In this document: positions 29,460-38,635 of the stretch, one piece after another | How the letters are laid out: every line of letters begins with the position of its first letter | Position numbering within the stretch: position 1 is the first letter of the stretch | Assembly: GCA_016938685.1 (NCBI GenBank) | Contig: JAFGUD010000262.1 | Coordinates: 1-64,000, forward strand | DNA length: 64,000 nucleotides | Source of the DNA: Bacteroidales bacterium | Lineage (GTDB): Bacteria; Bacteroidota; Bacteroidia; Bacteroidales; JAFGUD01 | Reading direction: 5' to 3' | The notes under the pieces: model-generated | Database searches by the model: none | What the model was told of the DNA's origin: nothing | Seen by the model: the letters and a program-made list of their open reading frames with translations, nothing else | Made by a program: the position numbers and the translations under genes

Positions 29460-31127
29460 ATGGATAATTTTGTGAAAGTAACTTGTTTAAATAATCGTTT
29501 ATCAAAGGATTATAAATTAGGTACTTCTTTGGCTGAAATAGCAAAGGATATGGGGGTAGAAACCAAATACCCAATCTTGGGAGCTCGTATTAATAATAAA
29601 CTTTCGGAGTTGTCTTATTTGGTTTATAACCCAAAATTTATTGAATTTATTGATATTTCAAATATAGATGGTTATAGAATGTATCAACGTTCTTTATCTT
29701 TTGTTCTTATGAAAGCAACAAGGGATACTTTTCCTGATGCTCAACTTAAAATTGAACATTCTATTTCTAAAGGATTTTATTGTGTTCTGGAAAAAGAAAC
29801 AAAATTATTGCCCGAAGATGTTTTGAAAATTGCTGAAAGAATGCGACAAATAGTTAAAAGTGACTTACCTTTTAAACGAAATCAAATTCCTACAGAAGAT
29901 GCAATTGAAAAGTTTCGAGAATTTAATCTGCTCGAAAAAGTTAAACTTTTTGAAACTAGACCAACTTTGTTTACTTCGGTTTATAGCCTTGATAATCAGA
30001 TAGATTATTTTCATGGTTTTCTTGTTCCCTCAACCGGATATTTGAAAATTTTTGATTTAATTCCTTATTATGATGGGATGTTATTGCGCTTTCCGTCACC
30101 AAATAATCCGGAAGAACTTGGAGAGGTTATCGAACAACAAAAACTTTTCGAAATTTTTCAGGAATTTAAAGATTGGAGCGAAATACTTGGAGTTTCTACA
30201 ATTGGAAGCATAAACGAAGCTGTTCAAAATGGCAGAGCAAGTGAACTTATTAAAGTTTCAGAAGCACTGAATGAGAAAAAAGTTGCGCTTATTGCTGACG
30301 AAATTTGCGAAAGGAAAGATGTTAAACTTGTTCTTATTGCCGGTCCTTCGTCGTCAGGTAAAACTACTTTTTCTAAGCGATTAGCTATACAATTAAAGGT
30401 TCTTGGTATTAATTCATTGCCTGTTTCCATTGATAATTTTTTTGTAAATAGAGAAGATACTCCAAAAGACGAAAATGGTGAATATGATTATGAATCTTTA
30501 TATGCGCTAGATTTAGATGTGTTTAACACAACAATGAATAATCTTATTGAAGGCAAACCAACAGTTATTCCGGGTTTTGATTTCCATTCCGGTCAAAGAG
30601 TATTTAAAAACACAGAGTCTGTTATTTTGCCTGAAAAATCAGTACTCATTGTAGAAGGAATTCATGGTTTAAATCCAAAATTATCTGAACATATTGATTC
30701 TAAATTAATATTTAAAGTATACGTTTCAGCTTTAACTCAACTTGGAATTGATTGGCATAATAGAATTCCATCAACTGATAATAGATTAATTCGTAGGTTA
30801 GTTCGAGATTTTCAGTACCGAGGTTATAGTCCTGTAGATACTCTTAAAAGATGGCCAAGTGTTAGAAGTGGCGAGGATAAAAATATTTTCCCTTTCCAGG
30901 AGGAAGCAAATGTTATGTTTAATTCAGCATTGCTGTACGAACTTGGAATTTTGAAAAAATATGCTGAACCTTTGCTTAAAAAAGTACCTGAAAATGTACC
31001 TGAGTTTTCTGAAGCTAAACGTTTACTGAAATTTTTGTCTTATTTTGTTGACATCGAAGAAGATGAAGAAATTCCTCCTACTTCAATTTTACGTGAATTT
31101 TTACATGGAAGTTCGTTTCATTATTAA
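29460..31127 (+). CDS. TGS-domain nucleoside (uridine-like) kinase
   Basis: 555 aa; N-terminal TGS/ThrRS-like region, Walker A LIAGPSSSGKTTFSKRLAIQL, SIDNFFVNREDTP, LIVEGIHGLNPKL. Confidence 0.88.
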   Translation: MDNFVKVTCLNNRLSKDYKLGTSLAEIAKDMGVETKYPILGARINNKLSELSYLVYNPKFIEFIDISNIDGYRMYQRSLSFVLMKATRDTFPDAQLKIEHSISKGFYCVLEKETKLLPEDVLKIAERMRQIVKSDLPFKRNQIPTEDAIEKFREFNLLEKVKLFETRPTLFTSVYSLDNQIDYFHGFLVPSTGYLKIFDLIPYYDGMLLRFPSPNNPEELGEVIEQQKLFEIFQEFKDWSEILGVSTIGSINEAVQNGRASELIKVSEALNEKKVALIADEICERKDVKLVLIAGPSSSGKTTFSKRLAIQLKVLGINSLPVSIDNFFVNREDTPKDENGEYDYESLYALDLDVFNTTMNNLIEGKPTVIPGFDFHSGQRVFKNTESVILPEKSVLIVEGIHGLNPKLSEHIDSKLIFKVYVSALTQLGIDWHNRIPSTDNRLIRRLVRDFQYRGYSPVDTLKRWPSVRSGEDKNIFPFQEEANVMFNSALLYELGILKKYAEPLLKKVPENVPEFSEAKRLLKFLSYFVDIEEDEEIPPTSILREFLHGSSFHY

Positions 31128-31176
31128 TCTGATTTATCTTTTATTCTTCAACTTTTAACTTTATAACCTTAAACTT
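31128..31176. repeat. Weak heptameric periodic stretch after the nucleoside kinase stop
   Basis: TCTGATT TATCTTT TATTCTT CAACTTT TAACTTT ATAACCT TAAACTT; degenerate. Confidence 0.35.
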
Positions 31177-31183
31177 ATACAAA

Positions 31184-32080
31184 ATGACAGTCTTAGAAAT
31201 AAAAAATCTCACAAAACGATACGGTAATATTCTTGCTGTTGATGATTTAAGTTTAAGTATAGAATCCGGTTCTGTTTTTGGAATACTTGGTCCAAATGGA
31301 AGTGGTAAATCTACTACTTTATCTGTGGTTTTGGGAATCGTTAATGCAACATCAGGAACTTTCAGTTGGTTTGGAAAACCAGATGGTGAATTTGTAAATA
31401 GACGTATTGGAGCCATCATAGAACAACCTAATTTTTATCCGTATTTAACTGCTATTCAGAATCTTAGAATAGTTGCCGAGATTAGAGACATGAACGGTGA
31501 TATTGATGAAGAAATGAGAAGGGTGCTTGAAATTGTCGATTTATTGGAACGTAAAGATCATAATTTTTCTACTTTTTCTTATGGAATGAAAACACGTCTT
31601 GCATTAGCTGCTTCATTGCTTGGAAATCCGGATATTTTAGTGCTTGATGAGCCAACAAATGGACTAGATCCCGAAGGTATTGCTTTTGTAAGAAATGTGA
31701 TTCTGGACGAAGCAAAAAAAGGTAAGACTATCATTATTGCAAGTCATATTCTTGATGAAATAGAAAAAGTTTGTACTGATGTTTTAATCTTAAAAAATGG
31801 GAAGTTATTAGCTTGTGGTAAGGTTTCTGAGGTTTTGCAAAGTGATGCGAAAGTCTATATAAAATCGGATGATAATAAAAAATTACACGAAATATTAGTG
31901 CGAAATGAAATTATTGAAAGTGCTGATTTTGAAGAAGAAACTATGATTGTCAGGCTGAAAAAAGATGTAGATGTTCGCAAAATAAGTGAATTAGCAATGG
32001 ACAATAGAATAGTTATTACAAATTTAGAACTCAAAAAGAAATCTTTGGAAGACGAGTTTTTAGAATTAGTAAAAAAATAG
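31184..32080 (+). CDS. ABC transporter ATP-binding protein (ABC-2 type), no adjacent permease
   Basis: 298 aa; Walker A GPNGSGKST, FSYGMKTRLALAASLL, LVLDEPTNGLDPEG. Confidence 0.93.
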   Translation: MTVLEIKNLTKRYGNILAVDDLSLSIESGSVFGILGPNGSGKSTTLSVVLGIVNATSGTFSWFGKPDGEFVNRRIGAIIEQPNFYPYLTAIQNLRIVAEIRDMNGDIDEEMRRVLEIVDLLERKDHNFSTFSYGMKTRLALAASLLGNPDILVLDEPTNGLDPEGIAFVRNVILDEAKKGKTIIIASHILDEIEKVCTDVLILKNGKLLACGKVSEVLQSDAKVYIKSDDNKKLHEILVRNEIIESADFEEETMIVRLKKDVDVRKISELAMDNRIVITNLELKKKSLEDEFLELVKK

Positions 32081-32461
32081 TTATTCTTCAAAATATTTAT
32101 CTAAATCTCTGCGGTCTTTTTTAGTTGGTCTGCCGGGTTTGTCTCTTTGAATCTGTTTTGTTTGAAATTCGTAGTACATTTTCAATTTAAACAAATCTTC
32201 TTCTGTTGTAATTTCTTTAATGTATTCTTCTACAACTTTTGCGCCTACTCTTTTTTCTAAAAGCTGCTCAACTTTATAAACTCTGTATGTAACAGGCGTT
32301 TTAACAGAAATTTCATCGCCGACAACAACACTTCTTGATTGTTTTGCCACAGTTTTGTTGACTAAAACAGAACCTTTAATACATGCAGCAGTAGCATCAG
32401 GACGTTTTTTAAATAGCCTAACTGCCCATAAAAATTTATCCAATCTAACTTTCTCTATCAT
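32081..32461 (-). CDS. RNA-binding S4 domain protein (Hsp15-like)
   Basis: 126 aa; VRLDKFLWAVRLFKKRPDATAACIKGSVLVNKTVAKQSRSVVVGDEI. Confidence 0.88.
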   Translation of the reverse strand: MIEKVRLDKFLWAVRLFKKRPDATAACIKGSVLVNKTVAKQSRSVVVGDEISVKTPVTYRVYKVEQLLEKRVGAKVVEEYIKEITTEEDLFKLKMYYEFQTKQIQRDKPGRPTKKDRRDLDKYFEE

Positions 32462-33021
32462 TTTATATTGTAAAAGTTCATTGTTCTTTCAATTCCGGTT
32501 GTAACAAATGAATTGATTGCATCAAAAATATGTTTTTTCCGGCTTTCTATTTCTTTTCTTTCGTCTGCTGACCATTCTCCTAATACATAATCTATTTGCT
32601 CTCCCGGTCCAAATTCTTTGCCGATACCGAATCTTAACCTATTGAAATTTGAGTGCCCCAAAATTTCGGAAATATTTTTCAGACCATTATGTCCTCCATC
32701 ACTTCCTTTTGTTCTAATTCTGACTTTCCCCAAGGGAATATTAATATCATCAGTTAGAATTAAAACATTTTCTATTGGAATTTTTTCATTCTGCATCCAA
32801 TATCTTAGAGCTTTTCCACTCAAATTCATATAGGTAGAAGGCTTTAAAAAAAAAACTTGTCTTCCTTTTATCTTTTTTTGTGCAATATCTCCGTATCGTT
32901 TGGTCTCAAAAATAATATTGGACGCTTCTACGTAGGCGTCCAATATTGTAAATCCGATATTGTGGCGGGTATTAGTGTACTCTGTTCCAATATTACCCAA
33001 ACCAACTATCAAATATTTCAT
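32458..33021 (-). CDS. pth: Aminoacyl-tRNA hydrolase
   Basis: 187 aa; MKYLIVGLGNIGTEYTNTRHNIGFTILD, FLKPSTYMNLSGKAL, GSDGGHNGLKNI; 4-bp overlap with S4 gene. Confidence 0.96.
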   Translation of the reverse strand: MKYLIVGLGNIGTEYTNTRHNIGFTILDAYVEASNIIFETKRYGDIAQKKIKGRQVFFLKPSTYMNLSGKALRYWMQNEKIPIENVLILTDDINIPLGKVRIRTKGSDGGHNGLKNISEILGHSNFNRLRFGIGKEFGPGEQIDYVLGEWSADERKEIESRKKHIFDAINSFVTTGIERTMNFYNIK

Positions 33022-33119
33022 CTGTTTATTATTTTATTATTTAATATGTACAGATGGAACTCCCATGATAATCATTTCTATGTGAGTAATAAAAAGTATC
33101 ATGGTTGTTTCATAAAATA

Positions 33120-33734
33120 CTATTCTTCTGTTTTTTCTTCTGTTGTTTCGTCTTCTTCGTCAGATTCTGAATCAGCTTTACTCATTGCAGCACGAGTTAA
33201 TTTAACCATAGCTACTACGTCACTTGCAGGCTCTAAGATTTCAATGTTTTCGTGTTTCATTTCTTTAATTTGCAAAGACTTACCAATAGTTAGGTTTGTT
33301 ACATCTATTTCTAGTTGATCAGGAATGTTTTCCAAAGAAGCTTTTATATTGATATAATGTTTCATTTGGTATAGGTGTCCCCCAGCTTGTACTCCTTTTG
33401 CAAAACCAGTAAGAGTAACAGGTATAAACATTTTGACAGGTTTGTCTTCGCTAACTCTTAAAAAATCAACATGAAGGGTGTTATCTTTAACAGGGTGAAA
33501 TTGAGCGTCTTTCTTGATGCAAGTATAAACTTCACCTTCTACATCTAAGTTAATAATATATACTTTGTTTGTGAAAATTACGTTTTTTAATTCTTTAACA
33601 GAAATAGCAAAAAGTACATTTTCTTTTTCGTTGCCGTATAAAACTCCGGGAACTAAGCCTTCTTTGCGAAGTATTTTGTTGTGTTTTTTGCCGGTTTCTA
33701 CTCTTTTAGTTGCTTTTAAAGTAATTGTTTTCAT
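33120..33734 (-). CDS. rplY: 50S ribosomal protein L25 / general stress protein Ctc
   Basis: 204 aa; LRKEGLVPGVLYG, HVDFLRVSEDKPVKMFIPVTLTGFAKGVQAGGHL; acidic C-terminal tail. Confidence 0.94.
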   Translation of the reverse strand: MKTITLKATKRVETGKKHNKILRKEGLVPGVLYGNEKENVLFAISVKELKNVIFTNKVYIINLDVEGEVYTCIKKDAQFHPVKDNTLHVDFLRVSEDKPVKMFIPVTLTGFAKGVQAGGHLYQMKHYINIKASLENIPDQLEIDVTNLTIGKSLQIKEMKHENIEILEPASDVVAMVKLTRAAMSKADSESDEEDETTEEKTEE

Positions 33735-33974
33735 TTTAATAGATTTTTGTGCTACTCAAATCTGAAACATCTGTTTTAGATTCCCATCACACGTTAAACA
33801 AAATTGCGTGCAAAAATAGTAACTTTTATTTTAATTGCAATCATTTTGCTGTTTTTTATTTGTCAAAAAAGAACGTAATATTACTAAAGTTTTTGCACCT
33901 TTGGGAAAACAAATTATTATTGATAATTTTGAACAAGATTTTTGCAGTTAATTGTGTAAATAATTTTATCTGAA

Positions 33975-35219
33975 ATGAAAAAACAAAAATTTCCATTATA
34001 TCTTCAAATACTATTGGCGCTTATTTTAGGCGTATTATTTGGAATTTTTTTACCTGAAAAAGTGGAATATGTAAGTTGGATGGGTGAGATTTTCATGCGT
34101 GCCTTGAAAATGATAATTATACCGCTCATTTTAACTTCTATTATTTCCGGTGTGGCAAATATTGGTGGAACAGACAATCTAGGGAGACTTGGACTTAGAA
34201 CTATCGGATACTATATGCTTACTAGTCTTTTGGCTATTGTTACAGGATTGTTTTTTGTTAATATTTTTAAACCTGGTGTTGGTTTTGATCTGAAATCTAC
34301 CGAACCTATTCAGGATATTGCAGTTTCTGATAATCCGTTTATGGATACACTGATGAATATTGTTCCAACTAATATTTTCCAGGCATTTAATGAAAGTAAT
34401 ATGCTTTCAATTATATTTTTTGCATTGCTTTTCGGTTTTTTTATTACTACTATCAGAAAAGATTACAGCAAACTTTTGGTGGATTTTTTTAACGCTTCGT
34501 TTGAAGCTATGATGAAGCTTACTCAGTTTATTATTAAATTTACTCCTTTTGGTATTTTTGGAATTATTGCAAAAGTTGTTTCAGAGCAGGATAATTTAGG
34601 CGAATTAGCCGGAAGATTAGGAATTTACATGTTAGTTGTACTTGCCGGATTGTTTTTTCATGCTTTTATTACTTTGCCTACACTTGTTCGTACTATTGGA
34701 AGGGTTAATCCTATCAAACATTTTAGATTAATGGTTTCTACGTTGTTAACTGCCTTTTCAACTTCATCTTCAGGTGCAACTCTTTCTTTAACAATGGATA
34801 CTGTTAAAAACAAAGTTGGAGTTTCAAATAAAATTGCAAGTTTTACTTTGCCTCTTGGTGCTACAATAAATATGGATGGAACTGCGCTTTATGAGTTGGT
34901 TGTGGCAATGTTTATTGCTCAGGCTTATGGAATAGAATTAACAATAACTCAGCAATTTATTGCTGTTTTTACAGCATTGCTCGCTTCTATTGGTGCGGCA
35001 GGAATTCCAATGGCTGGACTTGTTATGATTTCTGTTATCCTCTCTACGTTAGGATTACCGTTGGAAGGCTTAGGGTTGGTTATTGCCGTTGATAGAATTT
35101 TAGATATGTTCAGAACCGCTGTAAATGTATGGAGCGACAGTTGTGCTGCTGTTATTATTGCTAAAAAAGAAGGAGAAACTCTTTTGATTGAAAATGAGAA
35201 AACATTGAACAAAGTTTAA
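33975..35219 (+). CDS. Dicarboxylate/amino acid:cation symporter (DAACS family)
   Basis: 414 aa; STSSSGATLSLTMDTVKNKVGVS, PLGATINMDGTALYE, AVDRILDMFRTAVNVWSDSCAAVIIAKKEGE. Confidence 0.93.
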   Translation: MKKQKFPLYLQILLALILGVLFGIFLPEKVEYVSWMGEIFMRALKMIIIPLILTSIISGVANIGGTDNLGRLGLRTIGYYMLTSLLAIVTGLFFVNIFKPGVGFDLKSTEPIQDIAVSDNPFMDTLMNIVPTNIFQAFNESNMLSIIFFALLFGFFITTIRKDYSKLLVDFFNASFEAMMKLTQFIIKFTPFGIFGIIAKVVSEQDNLGELAGRLGIYMLVVLAGLFFHAFITLPTLVRTIGRVNPIKHFRLMVSTLLTAFSTSSSGATLSLTMDTVKNKVGVSNKIASFTLPLGATINMDGTALYELVVAMFIAQAYGIELTITQQFIAVFTALLASIGAAGIPMAGLVMISVILSTLGLPLEGLGLVIAVDRILDMFRTAVNVWSDSCAAVIIAKKEGETLLIENEKTLNKV

Positions 35220-35365
35220 AAATGTACTTGTTAGAACGTTCAGGTTGTGTTGATATCTAAATATTTCATTGATAATACGATTTTCAAACTCCAAGAATAC
35301 TTCAAAAATATGAATTTTAAGTATCAATTACTTATTTTAGAGCTTTAACTTTTTTATATTATCCT

Positions 35366-35451
35366 GTTTGTCACTCCGACGAAAGGAGGAGTCTGAACGG
35401 AGATAGATTTTTACGAGTAAGAGACTCCTCTTTTTTCAGAGTAATACAAAG
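35366..35451. repeat. ~86-bp palindromic element with imperfect terminal inverted repeats (MITE/REP-like)
   Basis: Left arm GTTTGTCACTCCGACGAAAGGAGGAGTCT (35366-35394); reverse complement of right arm (35422-35451) is CTTTGTATTACTCTGAAAAAAGAGGAGTCT; 27-nt centre. Confidence 0.65.
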
Positions 35452-35610
35452 TTTGTTGTTGAAAAATAAGATAAACAAAAATCTGTCAAGTAATTAGTAT
35501 CGTCACATTCTTTAAGTTGCTAACTATTCTCAGACCATATAATTACATTATTGTTCGCAAAAAAGCAATAGTGATTTAAGTTTAAATATTCAAAATTTAA
35601 GAAGGATGTG

Positions 35611-37860
35611 TTACAATTTAAAGCCTAAAATTAAAACATCATCAAGTTGTCTGAATTTTTTCAGAGGTGAGTTTCGCCAGTTTTCAAAAATGTTTTCATA
35701 TAAAAAGCGTTGCTCTTGCATAGGTAGTTGGTGATTTTCCCAAAATAGCTCTCTCAGTTGTTTTGGACTGAATTTTCGTCCATCTGGGCCACCAAATTGA
35801 TCTTGGTATCCGTCTGAAAACATATATATTCTATCACCTTTTTTGTATTCTATTTCTTTGTTTGAAAAGTCGGATTCTTTTTTTATAAAATGATAACCAA
35901 CAGGCATTCTGTCAGCGGCGATTATAGAAAGTTCATTATCTCTGATTAGCAACATCGGATTATAAGCTCCGGCAAAATTAATTTTATTGTTTTCAAAGTC
36001 AATAATTGTTAAAGCCATGTCCATTCCTTCTTGTGGTCCATCTTCCATTCCGTGTCCAAGCGAAGTAACAACCATTTCGCGCATTCTGTTCAAAATATCG
36101 GCGGCTGTTAGTTTTTCCGGTTTGTTTCTATATTCTTGATTTACAATCTGATTTAGAAATGATATCCCCAGCATGCTCATAAATGCTCCCGGAACTCCAT
36201 GTCCTGTGCAGTCTGCGGCTGTAATTACCAGTTTATTACCAATTTTTGATGCCCAAAAATAATCTCCCGAAACAATATCTCGAGGTTTGTATAAAATAAA
36301 ATAATCTTCAAGGTTTTTTTCTAAGAAAGCAAACGGTGTAAGCAAGGCTCGTTGTATCCTCTGAGCATAGTTTATACTTGATGTAATTTCTTTGTTTTGT
36401 TTTTCTACAAATTCTTTTTGTCTTTCAATTTCGTCTCTTTGAGCTTCTATTTCTTCGTTGCTTTGGTTTAGTTGTGTGTTTTTTAAGCTAATTTGAGCGT
36501 TTTTATCTTCAAGTAGTTTGTTCGTCTTTTGTTTTTGTCTATAACTCCTGAATATCAAAAAAGCAACAATTATCATCATAATAAAACCAACCAAAAAGAA
36601 TAACGAAACCAGCTTTTGTCTTTTAATTTGAGCGTCTTGAATAGCATCTTTCTTCTGTTGTTCCAGTTCTTGCATTTTTTGTTTTTTGTCAAATTCATAT
36701 TGCATAGATAGCTGGGTCATTTCTTTTGTTTTGCTGTCGTTATATAGAGAATCTTTTAGTTTGCTGTGTTCGTGATAGAAGTCAAACGCTAATTTATATC
36801 TGCCTGTGTTGTAGTATAAATCTGCTAAATTTGCTAGAATTGTCTCGGTTACCTGTTCTGTGTGTAAGTTGTTAGATAATTCTAGAGCTTCTTTTAAATA
36901 TTTCTCAGCATTTTTGTAATCATTAATTAAAAGATAGTAACTCCCCATTTTTGATAATGAATTAACAATGCCAAAAGAATTGTTATCTTCTATTCTTAGT
37001 TCCATACTTTTGTTAAGATAGAAATATGCACTGTCGTATTTTTCTTCATCTAAAAAACAAGAACCAATAGTTTCGTACGCAGTAGCTTCTAGTCTTATTA
37101 TTCCAATTTCTGAACTGACATTTATACATTTTCTTGAATAAAAAACTGCACTATCTCTAAGAATTATGCTATTTAGAGTGTCTTTTTCTACTGATAGTTT
37201 TTTTGAAGAAAGAAAGTAGTAAACGCTACTTATATATAAATATGTTGATGCTATATTGTATTTGTCATCAACTTCAATAAATATTTCTAATGCTCTATTG
37301 AAATACACAAAAGAAGAATCTTCATTGTTTTGCATAGATGAAAATAAAAGACCTATTGCGCTGTATGTTTTTGCTTTGCCTAACGTGTCTCCAATTTCAA
37401 CTCTAAGTTTTAGGCTTTCAAGATAAAGAGAGAGTGATGTTTCCCAGTTTCCTATTTGGCTATGTACGTTGCCTAAATTTCGATATGCAATTGCTTCGCC
37501 TTTTTTGTTTTTTGCTTTTTGGTAATTTTCAAGACTTTTTTCGTATAAATCTAATGCTTCTTGGTATGCTGCGTTGTAGTAATAATATGCCGCCAAATTC
37601 TTTTGTGCTGTTGCTACTCCTGTCCAGTATTCAAGTTTTGTGGCTAATTCTATACTTTTATCTGCACAAAAAACAGAGTTTGTTGAGTCAAAATAACTTA
37701 TTTGCCAAATTAAATCGTTGTAAGCTATTACTTTATTAGTGTCGTTTGGTAGTTTGTTTATGCTGTCTACCATAAATTTTATTTCTTCGTCAGTTTGCGA
37801 AAAAACACTTGAAGAAAAAAGGCCAAGAAGTATTATTGTGAGGAAAAATATGTGTTTCAA
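35611..37860 (-). CDS. TPR-repeat membrane protein with C-terminal SpoIIE/PP2C-type phosphatase
   Basis: 749 aa; signal peptide, TPRs, TM, coiled coil, then PRDIVSGDYFWASKIGNKLVITAADCTGHGVPGAFMSMLG...MFSDGYQDQFGG. Confidence 0.9.
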   Translation of the reverse strand: MKHIFFLTIILLGLFSSSVFSQTDEEIKFMVDSINKLPNDTNKVIAYNDLIWQISYFDSTNSVFCADKSIELATKLEYWTGVATAQKNLAAYYYYNAAYQEALDLYEKSLENYQKAKNKKGEAIAYRNLGNVHSQIGNWETSLSLYLESLKLRVEIGDTLGKAKTYSAIGLLFSSMQNNEDSSFVYFNRALEIFIEVDDKYNIASTYLYISSVYYFLSSKKLSVEKDTLNSIILRDSAVFYSRKCINVSSEIGIIRLEATAYETIGSCFLDEEKYDSAYFYLNKSMELRIEDNNSFGIVNSLSKMGSYYLLINDYKNAEKYLKEALELSNNLHTEQVTETILANLADLYYNTGRYKLAFDFYHEHSKLKDSLYNDSKTKEMTQLSMQYEFDKKQKMQELEQQKKDAIQDAQIKRQKLVSLFFLVGFIMMIIVAFLIFRSYRQKQKTNKLLEDKNAQISLKNTQLNQSNEEIEAQRDEIERQKEFVEKQNKEITSSINYAQRIQRALLTPFAFLEKNLEDYFILYKPRDIVSGDYFWASKIGNKLVITAADCTGHGVPGAFMSMLGISFLNQIVNQEYRNKPEKLTAADILNRMREMVVTSLGHGMEDGPQEGMDMALTIIDFENNKINFAGAYNPMLLIRDNELSIIAADRMPVGYHFIKKESDFSNKEIEYKKGDRIYMFSDGYQDQFGGPDGRKFSPKQLRELFWENHQLPMQEQRFLYENIFENWRNSPLKKFRQLDDVLILGFKL

Positions 37861-38266
37861 AATCGTTATTTTTAGGTAAGCAAAATAATACTAAAAATTC
37901 TTTTTTTGCAAAAAAAATATAGTTGCTTGGTATTGTGAATTTTGTGTGTCAGATTGATATTGGTATTGTGAATTATTTTTAGGAAATTCAAGAAAAAAAG
38001 TGGTTACTTGGTTTGGTTATGAACTAATATTTTAGTTTTAAGCTCTGTTTAGTTGATGCTTGACTTCTTTTAATATTGTTATATTTGTGTTTGGCTGAAA
38101 ATTTAAGTTTAAAATTTTTAGAATAATTGATTTTAATAGGGCCGCAAAAAATCAATATGTGCATTAAGTGTTTGATATTATGGGTTATAGGAATTGTGAT
38201 AGAAGAAGAAAGAGTTGTGTGAAGTTTTTTGTCCATTGATTCTTTCGTCTTTTTAACAAAAAAAAT

Positions 38267-38274
38267 TATATTTG
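38267..38274 (+). promoter_or_regulatory. Bacteroidetes -7 promoter element (TATATTTG)
   Basis: Matches TAnnTTTG, 40 nt upstream of the RRM gene start. Confidence 0.45.
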
Positions 38275-38313
38275 TGCGAATTTATTTTTATTAACTTTAA
38301 TTTTTATATTAAA

Positions 38314-38559
38314 ATGGTTCTTTACGTTGGTAATATGTTTTTTGGTCTTACAGAAGACCAGTTAAAAGAAGTTTTTGAATCTTATGGACATGTAGATTCA
38401 GTTAAAATAGTAAGAGATCGAGAAACCGGCAGAAGTCGTGGATTTGGTTTTGTTGAAATGAGCAATGATGATGAAGCTCAACTTGCATTGAACGAACTAA
38501 ATGGCAAAGAAGTTGGTGGCCGAAACATAATTGTTAACCATGCTACAAAGCAAGACTAA
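38314..38559 (+). CDS. RRM-domain RNA-binding protein
   Basis: ORF track start 38272; likely start 38314 (MVLYVGNMFF). RNP motifs LYVGNM and RSRGFGFVEM. Confidence 0.93.
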   Translation: MVLYVGNMFFGLTEDQLKEVFESYGHVDSVKIVRDRETGRSRGFGFVEMSNDDEAQLALNELNGKEVGGRNIIVNHATKQD

Positions 38560-38635
38560 TTGATTTTTTTGTTTATTGAGCAAAATAAACTTTGTGTCGG
38601 CTTTTTGTCGGGCAAAGTTTTTTTTTATTTTATTT

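Noticed and set aside
33749-33973. 74-aa plus-strand ORF upstream of the DAACS symporter
   Set aside because: AT-rich chance ORF without homology signals; the region is more likely the divergent promoter region.
35480-35540. Segment tcaagtaattagtatcgtcacattctttaagttgcta weakly resembling the reverse complement of a 23S rRNA end
   Set aside because: Similarity is short and not sustained on either side; insufficient to call an rRNA fragment.
38024-38236. 70-aa minus-strand ORF in the gap upstream of the RRM gene
   Set aside because: Low-complexity lysine/serine-rich translation, no start context or recognisable motif; most likely a chance ORF.
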